Positions 44,788 through 54,275 of a stretch of DNA of 64,000 bases are shown in pieces. Positions within the stretch are counted from its first letter, which is position 1, and every line of letters starts with the position of its first letter. The DNA is from Natronobacterium texcoconense (GTDB taxonomy: Archaea > Halobacteriota > Halobacteria > Halobacteriales > Natrialbaceae). The stretch is taken from assembly GCF_900104065.1 (NCBI RefSeq), contig NZ_FNLC01000002.1:788995-852994 (forward strand), in the 5' to 3' direction. The notes beneath the pieces are model-generated. The model was given only the letters and a program-made list of their open reading frames with translations, was not told the DNA's origin and ran no database searches. The position numbers and the translations under genes are program-made.

Positions 44788-45138
44788 ATGGATGACGAGT
44801 CCTCCATCGAAGAAATTCTCGATACGATCGGGGACGAGCACGCTCGGACCGTTCTCGCTTCGATCAGCCGTAAACCTGGCTCTGCGAAGGAGCTCGCAGA
44901 ACGGCTCGATCTCTCCCAGCCGACGATCTACAGACGGATCGACCTCCTCGAAGAGAACGACCTCATCGAAGACCGAACGCTCGTCGCCGACGACGGCAAC
45001 CACTACAAGGAGTACACCTGCAACTTCAACAGCACGGTCATCTCGCTCGAGGACGACGAGTACGACGTCCGGATCTTCCGCGAGGAGAACCTGCCGGATC
45101 GGTTCACACAGCTCTGGGACGAACTCGGTGCGAAGTGA
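44788..45138 (+). CDS. winged-helix (ArsR-like) transcriptional regulator
   Basis: A 116-residue protein. The HTH is GSAKELAERLDLSQPTIYRR (about residues 31-50), followed by a wing region with NHYKEYTCNFNSTVISLEDD. It resembles ArsR-type haloarchaeal regulators. It is followed 70 bases later by a three-helix membrane protein, a pairing I associate with a conserved haloarchaeal two-gene unit (with DUF7521). Targets unknown. Confidence 0.85.
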   Translation: MDDESSIEEILDTIGDEHARTVLASISRKPGSAKELAERLDLSQPTIYRRIDLLEENDLIEDRTLVADDGNHYKEYTCNFNSTVISLEDDEYDVRIFREENLPDRFTQLWDELGAK

Positions 45139-45208
45139 GACACATGATCTCGCTCCCGTTCGCCCGGCGCCCCACGATGCGACACGACAGCAGATACGGT
45201 GACCCCAG

Positions 45209-45481
45209 ATGAACGTCCTGATCGACACGGTCCTGATGATGATGCAGATGACCGTCTTCGCCCTCGCGCTCGGGCTTACGGTCATCAGCTTTCAATCGTA
45301 CCGGGCGAACCCATCGAAACGCCTCGAGTCGGCGTTCATCGGCTTCGCCTTCCTCAGCATGGGCGTCGCGCTCACGACCATCGTCGCACAGCTCCCGTCG
45401 CCACCCGCCTTTTTCTACATCGCAGAGACCGTTCCCTTCATCGTCGGCTTCGGGATGCTCTACCTGTCGCTGTACCGCTAA
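45209..45481 (+). CDS. three-helix membrane protein (DUF7521-like)
   Basis: A 90-residue membrane protein with three hydrophobic segments (about residues 5-25, 43-62, 68-88) and a short basic loop (QSYRANPSKRLES). It fits the membrane partner often found after winged-helix regulators in haloarchaea. Its stop codon overlaps the stop of the convergent gene on the minus strand by two bases. Confidence 0.75.
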   Translation: MNVLIDTVLMMMQMTVFALALGLTVISFQSYRANPSKRLESAFIGFAFLSMGVALTTIVAQLPSPPAFFYIAETVPFIVGFGMLYLSLYR

Positions 45482-46575
45482 CGGCCGTTTTCGACTTCCT
45501 CGCGCTCGCGAAGGCGCTCGATTCGTTCCGCAAGCGGCGGTGTTTTCGAAAATAGGTTCCACCCTGGCGCGTCCTCGAGGTCGACGCCCGCCGCTTTCGC
45601 AGCGCGTTCGAACGCGTCGGCCAGCGTTTCGGCACCGACAGCGGCACCAGCACGAGCATCGGTGTAGTACCGGAGTTTCCGGGTTCCGAGGAGTCCGACC
45701 GCGGCGACAACGAGAGCCGCCACGAGCCCCGGAACCAGCGAGACCGAATCGGAGCCAAGCACGAGTAGAACCACGATCAGGGAACCCACGTATGGCGCTA
45801 CCGAAAGCAGTTGTTCGAAATGAGTCGCCTGCTCGCGACGGGACGCGAGCAGCGCCGTCAGCGTCTCGTCGTCGAACGTCTCGAGTGCGGCTTCCGGAAC
45901 GAACAGGAACCGACCGCCGGGCGCGCCGGCCACCTCGACCCTGAGATACTGATCGTCGGCCTCGACGATCCGAACGTCCCGGATCGACAGGTCGACGCGC
46001 TCGAGCAGCGGATCGATCCGCGCTCGTTCGTCGTCGGTCGGACGACGCGTCCTCGAGGAGAGTCCGGAGAACAACGGTGAGCCCGCCCAGGCCGCGATCC
46101 ATAATCCGAAGAGTAAGAGGACGAGACCGACCGGTCCGCCGTCGAGTGCCGTTACGATTCCGGAGGCAAGCAGAAAGACGAAGACGAAGAGAACGGTCAG
46201 ATACCGCAAGTAGTGACGCCGGACCGTCGGCACGTGGTCGACGCCCGGCAGGTCAGGGTCGGCACGGAGGATCGCGGTAATCGTCGCGCCGCTGACGACG
46301 ATCGCTGCGCCGGCACTGGCGAGAATCGTGACGAGAGTATCCACGAACCCGTCTCCCGGTGCGAAGAGGCCGGCGTTACCGACGACCCAGGTCACGACGC
46401 CGGCGAGAAACCCCGTCGCACCCGTGAGGACGTTCGTCCAGCGGGCGGCGGCCTCGCCGGACCAGTTCCGGGCGAGTCGACCGTACAGGTAGCCAACGGC
46501 GAGCGAACAGACCGCACCGATTGCGACGAAAACCGCGAGCAAGGTCCATGAAACTGCGGTGACCAGCAGGGACAT
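45478..46575 (-). CDS. M48-like membrane protein without the metalloprotease motif
   Basis: A 365-residue protein. Several hydrophobic segments lie in residues 1-35, 50-70, 82-105, 125-170 and 260-295. The soluble stretch with ERVDLSIRDVRIVEADDQYL and FVPEAALETFDDETLTALLA resembles M48 (HtpX/Ste24) peptidases just before their HEXXH. Here that site reads ALLASRREQATHF (residues 241-253), so the zinc ligands and catalytic Glu are missing. It is probably an inactive paralogue with a structural or regulatory role. Its promoter (TAATATATTAG near 46602-46612) is about 32 bases upstream of the ATG. Confidence 0.7.
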   Translation of the reverse strand: MSLLVTAVSWTLLAVFVAIGAVCSLAVGYLYGRLARNWSGEAAARWTNVLTGATGFLAGVVTWVVGNAGLFAPGDGFVDTLVTILASAGAAIVVSGATITAILRADPDLPGVDHVPTVRRHYLRYLTVLFVFVFLLASGIVTALDGGPVGLVLLLFGLWIAAWAGSPLFSGLSSRTRRPTDDERARIDPLLERVDLSIRDVRIVEADDQYLRVEVAGAPGGRFLFVPEAALETFDDETLTALLASRREQATHFEQLLSVAPYVGSLIVVLLVLGSDSVSLVPGLVAALVVAAVGLLGTRKLRYYTDARAGAAVGAETLADAFERAAKAAGVDLEDAPGWNLFSKTPPLAERIERLREREEVENGR

Positions 46576-46889
46576 ACGTGGCCGCTCGTAATGGGTGTGC
46601 TAATATATTACTACTCCAACGTATCTCGAGGCGGTAGCGTTGCCCGCGAGCGCGCTGAACGTCCTCTCGGCCGACCGGGACCGTGCCGTTCCCGGGCCGT
46701 CTCGCACACCCCTGTGACCGACGAGCGGAGCGGACGCCCCCAATAGTCGAACCCTCGAGAACGACGGGACGTGTCCGACTCGAGGTGAAACCGATCGGTG
46801 AAGAAACACCCCTCGTCGAACGCTTTCGGCGGTCGGTAACGAAATCGGCCCAGGGAACGCTTTTGATGGTATCCACTGTAACCGAAGCC
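46576..46889. other. intergenic region between divergent genes
   Basis: Holds the promoter of the M48-like gene (near 46602-46612) and a TATA-like CTTTTGATGG (near 46860-46869) in front of the AbrB-type gene. Otherwise GC-rich with no gene I can support. Confidence 0.55.
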
Positions 46890-47120
46890 ATGGCCGACGT
46901 AGCGTTGGACGACCGCGGTCGTCTCATGCTCCCGAAGGAAATCCGGGAGAAATACGGTGAGCGCTATCACATCGTTCCGCTCTCCGACGGGATCAAGCTA
47001 GTTCCGATCGCGGACGACCCGCTCGAGGCGCTGCGAGACGAGTTCGCCGACGGCGAGAAGTCGGCTGTCGAACATCGTGAGAAGGGACGCAACACTGCCC
47101 TCGACGAAGCCGGCCGGTAA
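46890..47120 (+). CDS. AbrB/SpoVT-domain protein, VapB-antitoxin-like
   Basis: A 76-residue protein. The AbrB swapped-hairpin domain is DVALDDRGRLMLPKEIREKY and RYHIVPLSDGIKLVPIADDP. The C-terminal LEALRDEFADGEKSAVEHRE resembles VapB antitoxins that bind PIN-domain VapC toxins. No VapC is next to it; the next gene is rfcL, 43 bases downstream. I prefer the ATG at 46890, 27 bases after a TATA-like element; an in-frame ATG at 46866 lies within that element. Confidence 0.8.
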   Translation: MADVALDDRGRLMLPKEIREKYGERYHIVPLSDGIKLVPIADDPLEALRDEFADGEKSAVEHREKGRNTALDEAGR

Positions 47121-47163
47121 CGCTCCGCAATCCCTAAACGCGACTCTCACCAACTACGTTTCA

Positions 47164-48654
47164 ATGAGCGACTGGACCGAGAAGTACCGACCGACGACGC
47201 TGTCGGAGGTACGCGGGAACAACAAGGCCCGAGACAAGTTGAAAGAGTGGGCCGACACCTGGGACGAGCACCGGGATGCGGTGATCGTCCACGGCAGCCC
47301 CGGCATCGGGAAGACCTCCGCCGCCCACGCGCTGGCCAACGACATGGGGTGGCCCGTAATGGAACTCAACGCCAGCGACAGCCGCGGCGCGGACGTGATC
47401 GAACGCATCGCGGGCGAAGCCGCAAAGACCGGCACGCTCACGAGCGGCGGCGCGGGTCGACGACTGGTCATCCTGGACGAAGCGGACAACTTCCACGGCA
47501 ACGCCGACTACGGCGGCTCTCGAGAGGTTACTCGCGTCGTCAAGGACGCCAACCAGCCGATCGTTCTCGTGGCAAACGAGTTCTACGACATGAGCCAGTC
47601 GCTTCGCAACGCCTGCGAGACGATCGAGTTTCGGGACGTCTCGAAGCGGTCGATCGTCCCCGTGCTGCGTGACATCTGCCGGCGCGAGGGCATCGAGTTC
47701 GAGGAGGAAGCTCTCGAGTCGATCGCCGAGGATACGAGCGGCGACCTTCGTTCGGCAGTCAACGACCTGCAGGCGGTCGCCGAGGAAGCCGAACGGCTGA
47801 CCGTCGAGGACGTGGTGACGGGCGAACGCGACACCACTGAGGGAATCTTCGACTACCTCGATACGCTCATCAAGGAGGAAGACGCCGAGGGTGCACTGCG
47901 GGCGTCCTACGACGTCGACGAGACGCCCGACGACCTGCTGAACTGGATCGAGGACAACGTGCCGAAAGATTACGAGGGGGAGGAACTGGCTGACGCCTAC
48001 GAGTTCCTCGCGAACGCCGACCGCTGGCTTGGCCGGGTTCGGTCGACGCAGAACTACTCGTACTGGCGCTATGCGACCGACAACATGACCGCTGGCGTCG
48101 CCGCGTCCCGACAGGAGCCGAAAGGCGGCTGGACCCGGTACGGTCCGCCGAGCTACTGGTCGAAACTCGGGCGGACGAAAGGTACGCGAAACACCCGCGA
48201 CGCGATCGCCGAGCGGATCGCCGAGCGAGAGGGGACTAGCGTCGCCACGGCTCGTCGCGAGATCCTCCCGTTCCTCTCGGCGATGACCCATCACTGCAAG
48301 AACCGTGAACTCACCGTCCAGATGGCGGCCGTCTACGAACTCGACGAGAAGGAGGTCTCGTTCGTCACCGGCAGCGGAAAAGACACCAACAAGGTCCAGT
48401 CGATCGTCGAGGATGCCGAAGAACGGCGAACGGAAGCGACCGTCGAACACTCTGGCTCTGCCTTCTTCGGCGGCGAAGACGACGGAGACGAATCGCGAGA
48501 CCAGACCGACGACGAGCCGACCGGAGACTCGAGCGACGACGAGCAAGCGACGATCGCGGCCTCGAGCGACGACGGTGGCTCGACGGAGGTCGAGTCGACG
48601 TCCGAGACGGGAGAGACCGACGACGACCAGTCGGGTCTAAACGACTTCCTCTGA
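47164..48654 (+). CDS. rfcL: replication factor C large subunit
   Basis: A 496-residue RFC-L. Walker A is HGSPGIGKTSAAHAL (about residues 43-57), Walker B is VILDEADNFHG near residue 102, and the lid and collar domains follow. A Ser/Asp/Glu-rich tail (about residues 425-490) ends in QSGLNDFL, a PIP-box-like motif for binding PCNA. It loads the PCNA clamp with the small subunit. The ATG at 47164 gives MSDWTEKYRPTTLSEVRG, the normal family start. Confidence 0.95.
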   Translation: MSDWTEKYRPTTLSEVRGNNKARDKLKEWADTWDEHRDAVIVHGSPGIGKTSAAHALANDMGWPVMELNASDSRGADVIERIAGEAAKTGTLTSGGAGRRLVILDEADNFHGNADYGGSREVTRVVKDANQPIVLVANEFYDMSQSLRNACETIEFRDVSKRSIVPVLRDICRREGIEFEEEALESIAEDTSGDLRSAVNDLQAVAEEAERLTVEDVVTGERDTTEGIFDYLDTLIKEEDAEGALRASYDVDETPDDLLNWIEDNVPKDYEGEELADAYEFLANADRWLGRVRSTQNYSYWRYATDNMTAGVAASRQEPKGGWTRYGPPSYWSKLGRTKGTRNTRDAIAERIAEREGTSVATARREILPFLSAMTHHCKNRELTVQMAAVYELDEKEVSFVTGSGKDTNKVQSIVEDAEERRTEATVEHSGSAFFGGEDDGDESRDQTDDEPTGDSSDDEQATIAASSDDGGSTEVESTSETGETDDDQSGLNDFL

Positions 48655-48739
48655 TCGCGGCCGATGGCTCCTCATCTATCAGGGTTCCGACCAGCGATAG
48701 TATTAGGTCGCTGAGCAGCGTCACTGGGTAGTGACCGTT

Positions 48740-48943
48740 ATGACGACCGACCAGCAGCGCTGTCCGCTCTGTACGGAACAGTACGACGATCGAACGGATC
48801 TCCGGGTCCACCTCGAGGTACAACATCGGAAATCCGAGATCGTCTCGTCGCTGCTCGACCTCCACGGATCGTCCTATTTTGTGCCAGTGGAGGAGTCTGG
48901 GTCGGTTCCAGGCGATCGAGAGCAGCCGGTGCCGCCGGCCTGA
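48740..48943 (+). CDS. small C2H2 zinc-finger protein
   Basis: About 67 residues. A C2H2 finger is CPLCTEQYDDRTDLRVHLEV ending at H with QHR. The rest is a short linker and a proline-rich tail. Such single-finger proteins are common in haloarchaea and some act as regulators. The ATG at 48740 follows a GTG option at 48731. It converges with the gene at 48968. Confidence 0.75.
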   Translation: MTTDQQRCPLCTEQYDDRTDLRVHLEVQHRKSEIVSSLLDLHGSSYFVPVEESGSVPGDREQPVPPA

Positions 48944-48967
48944 TTGACCGGTTTCCTCCAGCCTCAG

Positions 48968-50167
48968 TCACAACAACCCGACTTCTTCGCCGGCCGCCTG
49001 GAACGCCTCGAGACAGGCGACGACGTCGACGGGTCGATGCGTCGCCATCGGCGTCACCCGGACTCTGCTCGCACCAGTGGGTACTTTCGGCGGCTGGATC
49101 GGCGTTGCGACGACGTTTCGCTCCCTGATCCCGTCGGCGAGGGCGGTCGCGTCCTCCCGGTCGCCGACCACGACGGGGAGAATCTGGGAATCGCCGAGAA
49201 CCTCGAACCCCATTGCCTCGAGGCCGTCCCGGAGGTGGGCGACGTTCTCCCAGAGTTGTTCGCGGGCATCGCTGTGTCGGGCGACGTGCAACGCCTCACT
49301 CGCCGTGGCAGCGGCCGTCGGCGAGAGCCCAGTCGAGGAGACGAACGATCGAGCGTCCTGAATCAGACACTCGATCAGCGCGTCGCTGCCTGCGACGTAG
49401 CCGCCCTGACTGGCGAGTGCCATCGAGAGCGTTCCCAGTTGAACGTCGATGCAATCCTCGAGCCCTTCAGCCTGGACGATCCCGCCGCCGTCGGCGTAGA
49501 GCCCGGTAGCGTGGGCCTCGTCGGCCAGCACCCACGCACCGAACTTCTCGGCGAGGTCACAGATCGACGAAAGCGGTGCGACCGTACCGACCGCCCCGAA
49601 GACGGTGTCAGTCGCGATCAGCCAGGACTCGTCGTCGTCGCCGCGTTCGGCTCGCGTCTCGAGTTTCGACCGCAAATCCTCGAGGCTACAGTGATCGTAG
49701 ACGACCGTGTCGGCACCCGAGAGCCGACAGCCGTCGACGATCCCCGCGTTGTTCGACTCGTCGGAGAAGACGACGTCCGGCTCGAGTGCTGTGAGCGTGC
49801 CGACGTTCGCGGCGTACCCCGAGGAAAACGAGAGGGCGCGATCGGTGCCCTTGACCTCGGCCAGCTGGCGCTCGAGGTCGTGGTGGACGAGCGTGTCACC
49901 AGTGGCTGGCCGGCTCGAACCGGCACCTGTTCCGACTGTCGCGGCGGCCTGTCTGGCGGCGTCCTGTACTCGCTGGTCGGTGGTCAGCCCCAGGTAGTTG
50001 TTCGATCCGAACACCAGCACCTCGTCTGACTCGAGGACCGGTAGATCACCCTCCGGTGGCGGAGCGAAGTGACCCCGCTCGGCCACTCGATCCGCAGGTG
50101 ACAACGTCCGTCGTCGCGCCTCGAGAGACGTCACCCGATCTTCGAGGTCGAACCCGCGGTCTTCCAT
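48968..50167 (-). CDS. AONS/KBL-type aminotransferase fold, PLP lysine replaced
   Basis: A 399-residue protein aligned with 8-amino-7-oxononanoate synthase (BioF) and 2-amino-3-ketobutyrate CoA ligase. Family motifs are FGSNNYLGL (residues 53-61), VGTGAGSSRPATGD (78-91), ADEAHATGL (215-223) and GGYVAGSDA (255-263). At the PLP lysine, GTLSKA in the family, this protein has GTLSMA with M249 (codon 49421-49423). The pyridine-stacking His region, usually NHAS, reads NNAG (N140). It is thus unlikely to be a normal BioF. It stands alone between convergent and divergent genes, with no other biotin genes near. Confidence 0.85.
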   Translation of the reverse strand: MEDRGFDLEDRVTSLEARRRTLSPADRVAERGHFAPPPEGDLPVLESDEVLVFGSNNYLGLTTDQRVQDAARQAAATVGTGAGSSRPATGDTLVHHDLERQLAEVKGTDRALSFSSGYAANVGTLTALEPDVVFSDESNNAGIVDGCRLSGADTVVYDHCSLEDLRSKLETRAERGDDDESWLIATDTVFGAVGTVAPLSSICDLAEKFGAWVLADEAHATGLYADGGGIVQAEGLEDCIDVQLGTLSMALASQGGYVAGSDALIECLIQDARSFVSSTGLSPTAAATASEALHVARHSDAREQLWENVAHLRDGLEAMGFEVLGDSQILPVVVGDREDATALADGIRERNVVATPIQPPKVPTGASRVRVTPMATHRPVDVVACLEAFQAAGEEVGLL

Positions 50168-50533
50168 TCGCGTGAACGGAATCCTCGGCGTGCTTTTATT
50201 CTCACGGTTCCGTTTTGTCGTCTATCATTGACAGAAATAGCGGTCGGATACAGTACACGAACGCGTCTACGGGTCGAAAACGGTAGGGAGAGCCAAAATA
50301 CGTTCGTCTCGGCTGACGTTTTTCGCCGTGTTTCGATCGAGTCGTTCGCTGGACAACGTGATCGAGTCCGCCGATCGGACGAACTATCACGTGACTGATT
50401 AATTGTCGAACGAGTGTCGAATTAAATACTCGAAACGGCCAGTACACTAATATGGAAGTGCTCTAACTCATTCCGATTGGAATAATTCCAAAAGTTAAAT
50501 ACGTGTGAAAATGTAGTTCGGGCAAGCCGACCC
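50168..50533. other. intergenic region with promoter and palindrome
   Basis: AT-rich from about 50400 onward. A 15-base palindrome TTGGAATAATTCCAA at 50477-50491 directly precedes a TATA-like AAAGTTAAATAC near 50492-50503, about 35 bases before the acidic-protein ATG. No gene seen in the rest. Confidence 0.6.
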
Positions 50534-51412
50534 ATGACTAACAGTACGATCGACGACGAGACCGGGGACGGGGGTGGGTTCGACGTCGGCTCGAGCGGGG
50601 ACGAACTGTTCGGCGGGATCGCGGAGGACTCCCAGGACGAGCCGGCAGTCGACGACTGGGCGACCGATCACGAGCGGGTCAGCCAGGCGGTGGAGGATCG
50701 AACTGCCGACTCCGTTTTCGGCGAACTCAAGGCAGACGTCGGGAACGATGCCGACGACGTCCTCGGCGACGAGAGCCCCGACGACATCATCGCGAGCGCG
50801 GACGAGCCGGAACCGGAACCCGAGTGGCCTGTCGGCGACGATCTCGTCGCCGACGAGCAGGAACTGGAAGCGCTGCTGTTGACCGGCCGAACGAAAGAAC
50901 AGGAGTTCCTCTGGGTCGATCCGGCCGACGAAGACGCCGCCACCGACGCCCCATCCGCTCCGGAGGAGACCACCGAGACGGACGACTCTCAGGAGACCAG
51001 CAACGTGGACGACTCTCGAGACACCGATCCCGAACCGGCCGAGACGGACGAGACCACTGCAATCACACCCTCTGCCGGCTCGGAATCCCAGGAGACCGAC
51101 GCGGGTCGATCGACCGACACACGCGAAGATGAATCCGCGTCAGATCGGCTCGAGGAGCCCGCAGGCGAAGCCCTCGAGTCGGAAGCAGGAACTGAAGTCG
51201 TCGATTCGGCGGCACCTCCGACAGACTCCTCGACCGGTTCAGCACCCGAGACCGACGAGCCGAAGCTCACCGCTGACATCGATCCCGATTCCGGCGACGA
51301 AATCGGGAGCGGCGACGAGACGGCGGATGCAGAAACCGACTCCAAAGCCGCCGAGCGAGACGACTCCCCCGGAACAGTTCGCCGGCTGCTGTCGCAACTC
51401 AACCCGTTCTAG
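50534..51412 (+). CDS. long acidic, probably disordered protein
   Basis: A 292-residue protein dominated by Asp, Glu, Ser and Thr. The first 130 residues hold short ordered motifs: DELFGGIAEDSQDEP, VSQAVEDRTADSVFGELKAD and TGRTKEQEFLWVDPADED. The middle is low-complexity acidic. The end, TVRRLLSQLNPF, is a short amphipathic helix that could dock onto a partner or membrane. No family recognised. The upstream palindrome suggests regulation. Confidence 0.7.
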   Translation: MTNSTIDDETGDGGGFDVGSSGDELFGGIAEDSQDEPAVDDWATDHERVSQAVEDRTADSVFGELKADVGNDADDVLGDESPDDIIASADEPEPEPEWPVGDDLVADEQELEALLLTGRTKEQEFLWVDPADEDAATDAPSAPEETTETDDSQETSNVDDSRDTDPEPAETDETTAITPSAGSESQETDAGRSTDTREDESASDRLEEPAGEALESEAGTEVVDSAAPPTDSSTGSAPETDEPKLTADIDPDSGDEIGSGDETADAETDSKAAERDDSPGTVRRLLSQLNPF

Positions 51413-51481
51413 CTATCTTTTCGGCCGTGCTCGTCGCTGTCGCTGACCGCTCTCTCGTCGACTCGAGACTCCGCGAAGGGA

Positions 51482-51922
51482 TCATTCGTCGCCGACGTTG
51501 ACCGTCACGACCGGAACCGGCGACGAGCGAACGACTCGTTCGGCGACACTGCCGATCAACTCTCGAGACGTCCCCGTCCGACCGGACGTCGCCATAACGA
51601 CGATGTCGACGTCGTTCTCATCGATGCAGTCGAGAATTTCCTCGTGTGGGACGCCACGGACGACCGACGACTCGACCTCGAGTCCTGCCTCCTCGCCGCG
51701 CTCCGTGACGTCGGCGACGGCACGTTCGCCGGCGTCGAACAGCGAGCCGTAAATGTCCTCTTCGGCGTCGTCGTCGAGCGTGTCCCCGAACGCCGGCGAC
51801 GATTCGACGACGTACTGAGTGTGCAGGGTCGCGTCGTACTTGTCCGCGAGGTCGATAGCGTGTGCGAGCGCGGTGTCTGATCCGTCCGAACCGTCGGTCG
51901 GTGCGAGAACTGTCTCGTACAT
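51482..51922 (-). CDS. universal stress protein (UspA family)
   Basis: About 146 residues. It starts VLAPTDGSDGSDTALAHAID and has the ATP-binding glycine pattern GRTGTSRELIGSVAERVVR near the end with PVPVVTVNV. UspA proteins bind ATP and help stress survival; the partner is unknown. The ATG at 51922 is chosen so that the protein starts MYETVLAPTDGS. Confidence 0.9.
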   Translation of the reverse strand: MYETVLAPTDGSDGSDTALAHAIDLADKYDATLHTQYVVESSPAFGDTLDDDAEEDIYGSLFDAGERAVADVTERGEEAGLEVESSVVRGVPHEEILDCIDENDVDIVVMATSGRTGTSRELIGSVAERVVRSSPVPVVTVNVGDE

Positions 51923-52026
51923 GAACAGTCGTTCGAACAATCGACGTGAAGCGTTTTCGGGTATTACTACTCGGTAGGAACGAGCGACGAGAAACGAACG
52001 AGTCGAAAAAGACTGCGGTCGCCGGT

Positions 52027-52896
52027 TTAGAGGAACTCTTCGATGTGGTCGGCGACTTCCTCGGGGGTGTCACCGACCGGGACGCCGGCGTCGTTCAGGG
52101 CGTTGATCTTGCTCTCTGCGGTACCGGTACCGGAGCCGGAGACGATCGCACCGGCGTGGCCCATGCGCTTGCCCGGCGGCGCGGTGCGGCCGGCGATGAA
52201 GCCGGCGACGGGCGTGTCGACGTGTTCGTCGATGAAGGCTGCGGCCTGTTCCTCGTCCTCGCCACCGATCTCACCGCACATGACGATGGCGTCGGTGTCG
52301 GGGTCGTTCTCGAACAGCTCGAGGGCGTCGATGAAGCTCGTGCCGATGATCGGGTCGCCGCCGATACCGATCGCGGTGGTCTGGCCGATGCCGCGAGAGG
52401 TGAGGTTGTCGACGACCTGGTAGGTGAGAGTGCCCGAGCGGGAGACGAGACCGACGTTGCCCTCCGAGAAGATGTTACCGGGGAGGATGCCGAGTTTGGC
52501 CTCGCCAGGGGTGATGAGACCGGGACAGTTGGGACCGATGAGTCGCGTGTCGGTCTCGGAGAGGCGCTTGTTGACCTTGGCCATGTCCTGGGTCGGGATG
52601 CCTTCAGTGATCGCGACGGCCAGATCGAGGTCCGTATCGAGCGCCTCGAAGACCGCGTCGCCGGCGAACGCCGGCGGGACGAAGATGACCGACGTGTCGG
52701 CGTTCTCTTCTTCCACCGCTTCGTGGACCGTGTCGTAGACGGGAACGCCAGCAGCCTCCTGGCCACCTTTGCCGGGAACCGCACCGGCAACGACGTTGGT
52801 GCCGTACTCCATCATCTGTTCGGCGTGGAACTTGCCTTCCCCGCCGGTGATGCCCTGTACCACGACGCGCGTGTCGTCGTCGACTAGAACGCTCAT
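52027..52896 (-). CDS. sucD: succinate-CoA ligase alpha subunit
   Basis: A 289-residue subunit. CoA-binding motif is [20 protein letters not shown] near residue 12, with YDTVHEAV and VIFVPPAF following; the phosphorylated histidine region is [20 protein letters not shown] near residue 230. It forms succinate-CoA ligase with SucC in the citric acid cycle. Its ATG overlaps the sucC stop by 4 bases. Confidence 0.96.
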   Translation of the reverse strand: MSVLVDDDTRVVVQGITGGEGKFHAEQMMEYGTNVVAGAVPGKGGQEAAGVPVYDTVHEAVEEENADTSVIFVPPAFAGDAVFEALDTDLDLAVAITEGIPTQDMAKVNKRLSETDTRLIGPNCPGLITPGEAKLGILPGNIFSEGNVGLVSRSGTLTYQVVDNLTSRGIGQTTAIGIGGDPIIGTSFIDALELFENDPDTDAIVMCGEIGGEDEEQAAAFIDEHVDTPVAGFIAGRTAPPGKRMGHAGAIVSGSGTGTAESKINALNDAGVPVGDTPEEVADHIEEFL

Positions 52897-54050
52897 TGTT
52901 CGTTCACCTCCTCAGCGTACTCGACAGCACGCTGGACCGCATCCTCGAGGGTCTGTTCGACCGTCACGAGGTCCTCGTTCAGAATCTCCATGCCTTCCTC
53001 CCAGTTCGTGCCAGCGAGACGGACGACGACCGGCTTGGGAATCTCGTCGAACTGCTCGAGTGCCTCGTTGATCCCGCGGGCGACCTCGTCGCCACGGGTG
53101 ATCCCGCCGAAGATGTTGAAGACGACCGAATCGACGTTGTCGTCCGAGAAGACCATATCGAGCGCGTTCGCGATACGCTCTGCCTTCGCGCCACCACCGA
53201 CGTCCAGGAAGTTCGCGGGTTCGCCGCCGTAGTGGTCGACGAGGTCGAGCGTGGTCATGACGAGGCCGGCACCGTTGCCGATGATACCAGTGTTACCCGA
53301 GAGACGGACGTAGTCGAAGTTGTACTCGTCTGCCTTCTGCTCGAGTTCGTCGCCGCTTGCGGCTTCCTCTTCCATCTCGGCCAGTTCCGGCTGGCGGAAG
53401 AGAGCGTCCTCGTCGACGTTCATCACGGCGTCGGCCGCGATGACCTCGTCGTCTGCCGTGATCATCAGCGGGTTGATCTCGACGTCGGAGCCGTCCTTGT
53501 TCTCCCAGAGATCGTACAGCGTCTTCAGGATGCTCGAGACGTCGCGGGCAACCGCCTCGTCGACGCCCGCGTCGTAGACGGCCTTGCGGGCCTGGTAGGG
53601 GTGCATGCCGAAGGACGGATCGACGTGTTCGCGTGCGATCGCGTCGGGGTCTTCCTCGGCGACTTCCTCGATGTTGACCCCACCCTTGGTCGAGACCATC
53701 GCGACGGGCTTGCCCTCGCCGCGATCCATCGTGATGCCGACGTAGAGTTCGTTCGTGAAGTCGACGGCCTCCTCGACGAGGACCTGCTCGACGTGGTAGC
53801 CCTTGAGATCCATTCCCAGGATCGAGTCGGCTGCCTCGCGAGCCTCGTCTGCGTCGTCGACGAGTTCGATTCCGCCGGCCTTGCCCCGGCCACCGACGTG
53901 TACCTGCGCTTTGACTGCGACTGGATACCCGATCTCGTCTGCCGCGGAGACGACCCCGTCGACGTCGGAGGCGAGTTGTGACTCCGGCGTCGGGATGCCG
54001 GCGTCGGCGAAGACATCCTTCGCCTGATATTCGTGTAGTCTCATATCCAT
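52893..54050 (-). CDS. sucC: succinate-CoA ligase beta subunit
   Basis: A 385-residue ATP-grasp subunit. It starts [20 protein letters not shown], with [20 protein letters not shown] as nucleotide-binding loop and [33 protein letters not shown] in the C-terminal half. The ATG at 54050 is supported by a TATA element (GATTTAAGC, minus strand, 54072-54080) about 26 bases upstream, so the message is probably leaderless. A second ATG at 54044 is possible. Confidence 0.95.
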   Translation of the reverse strand: MDMRLHEYQAKDVFADAGIPTPESQLASDVDGVVSAADEIGYPVAVKAQVHVGGRGKAGGIELVDDADEAREAADSILGMDLKGYHVEQVLVEEAVDFTNELYVGITMDRGEGKPVAMVSTKGGVNIEEVAEEDPDAIAREHVDPSFGMHPYQARKAVYDAGVDEAVARDVSSILKTLYDLWENKDGSDVEINPLMITADDEVIAADAVMNVDEDALFRQPELAEMEEEAASGDELEQKADEYNFDYVRLSGNTGIIGNGAGLVMTTLDLVDHYGGEPANFLDVGGGAKAERIANALDMVFSDDNVDSVVFNIFGGITRGDEVARGINEALEQFDEIPKPVVVRLAGTNWEEGMEILNEDLVTVEQTLEDAVQRAVEYAEEVNEQ

Positions 54051-54275
54051 TCGAACGGGCGTTCCGGCCTTGCTTAAATCCTGCCAGTTTCCGTTCGTCA
54101 CGAACCGTCACTCACGGGACAAGCCCCCGTCGATTGCCGGTTCACGAACGATTGCGAACGACCCCGACCGAAGCGTTTGACTCGAGCGAACCCAAACGGT
54201 CGAACGCCAACCGCGACTCGAAGAGCGGATCGAACGCATGCTACCAACCCACGTCTCACGGCGGAGGCCCTGCCG

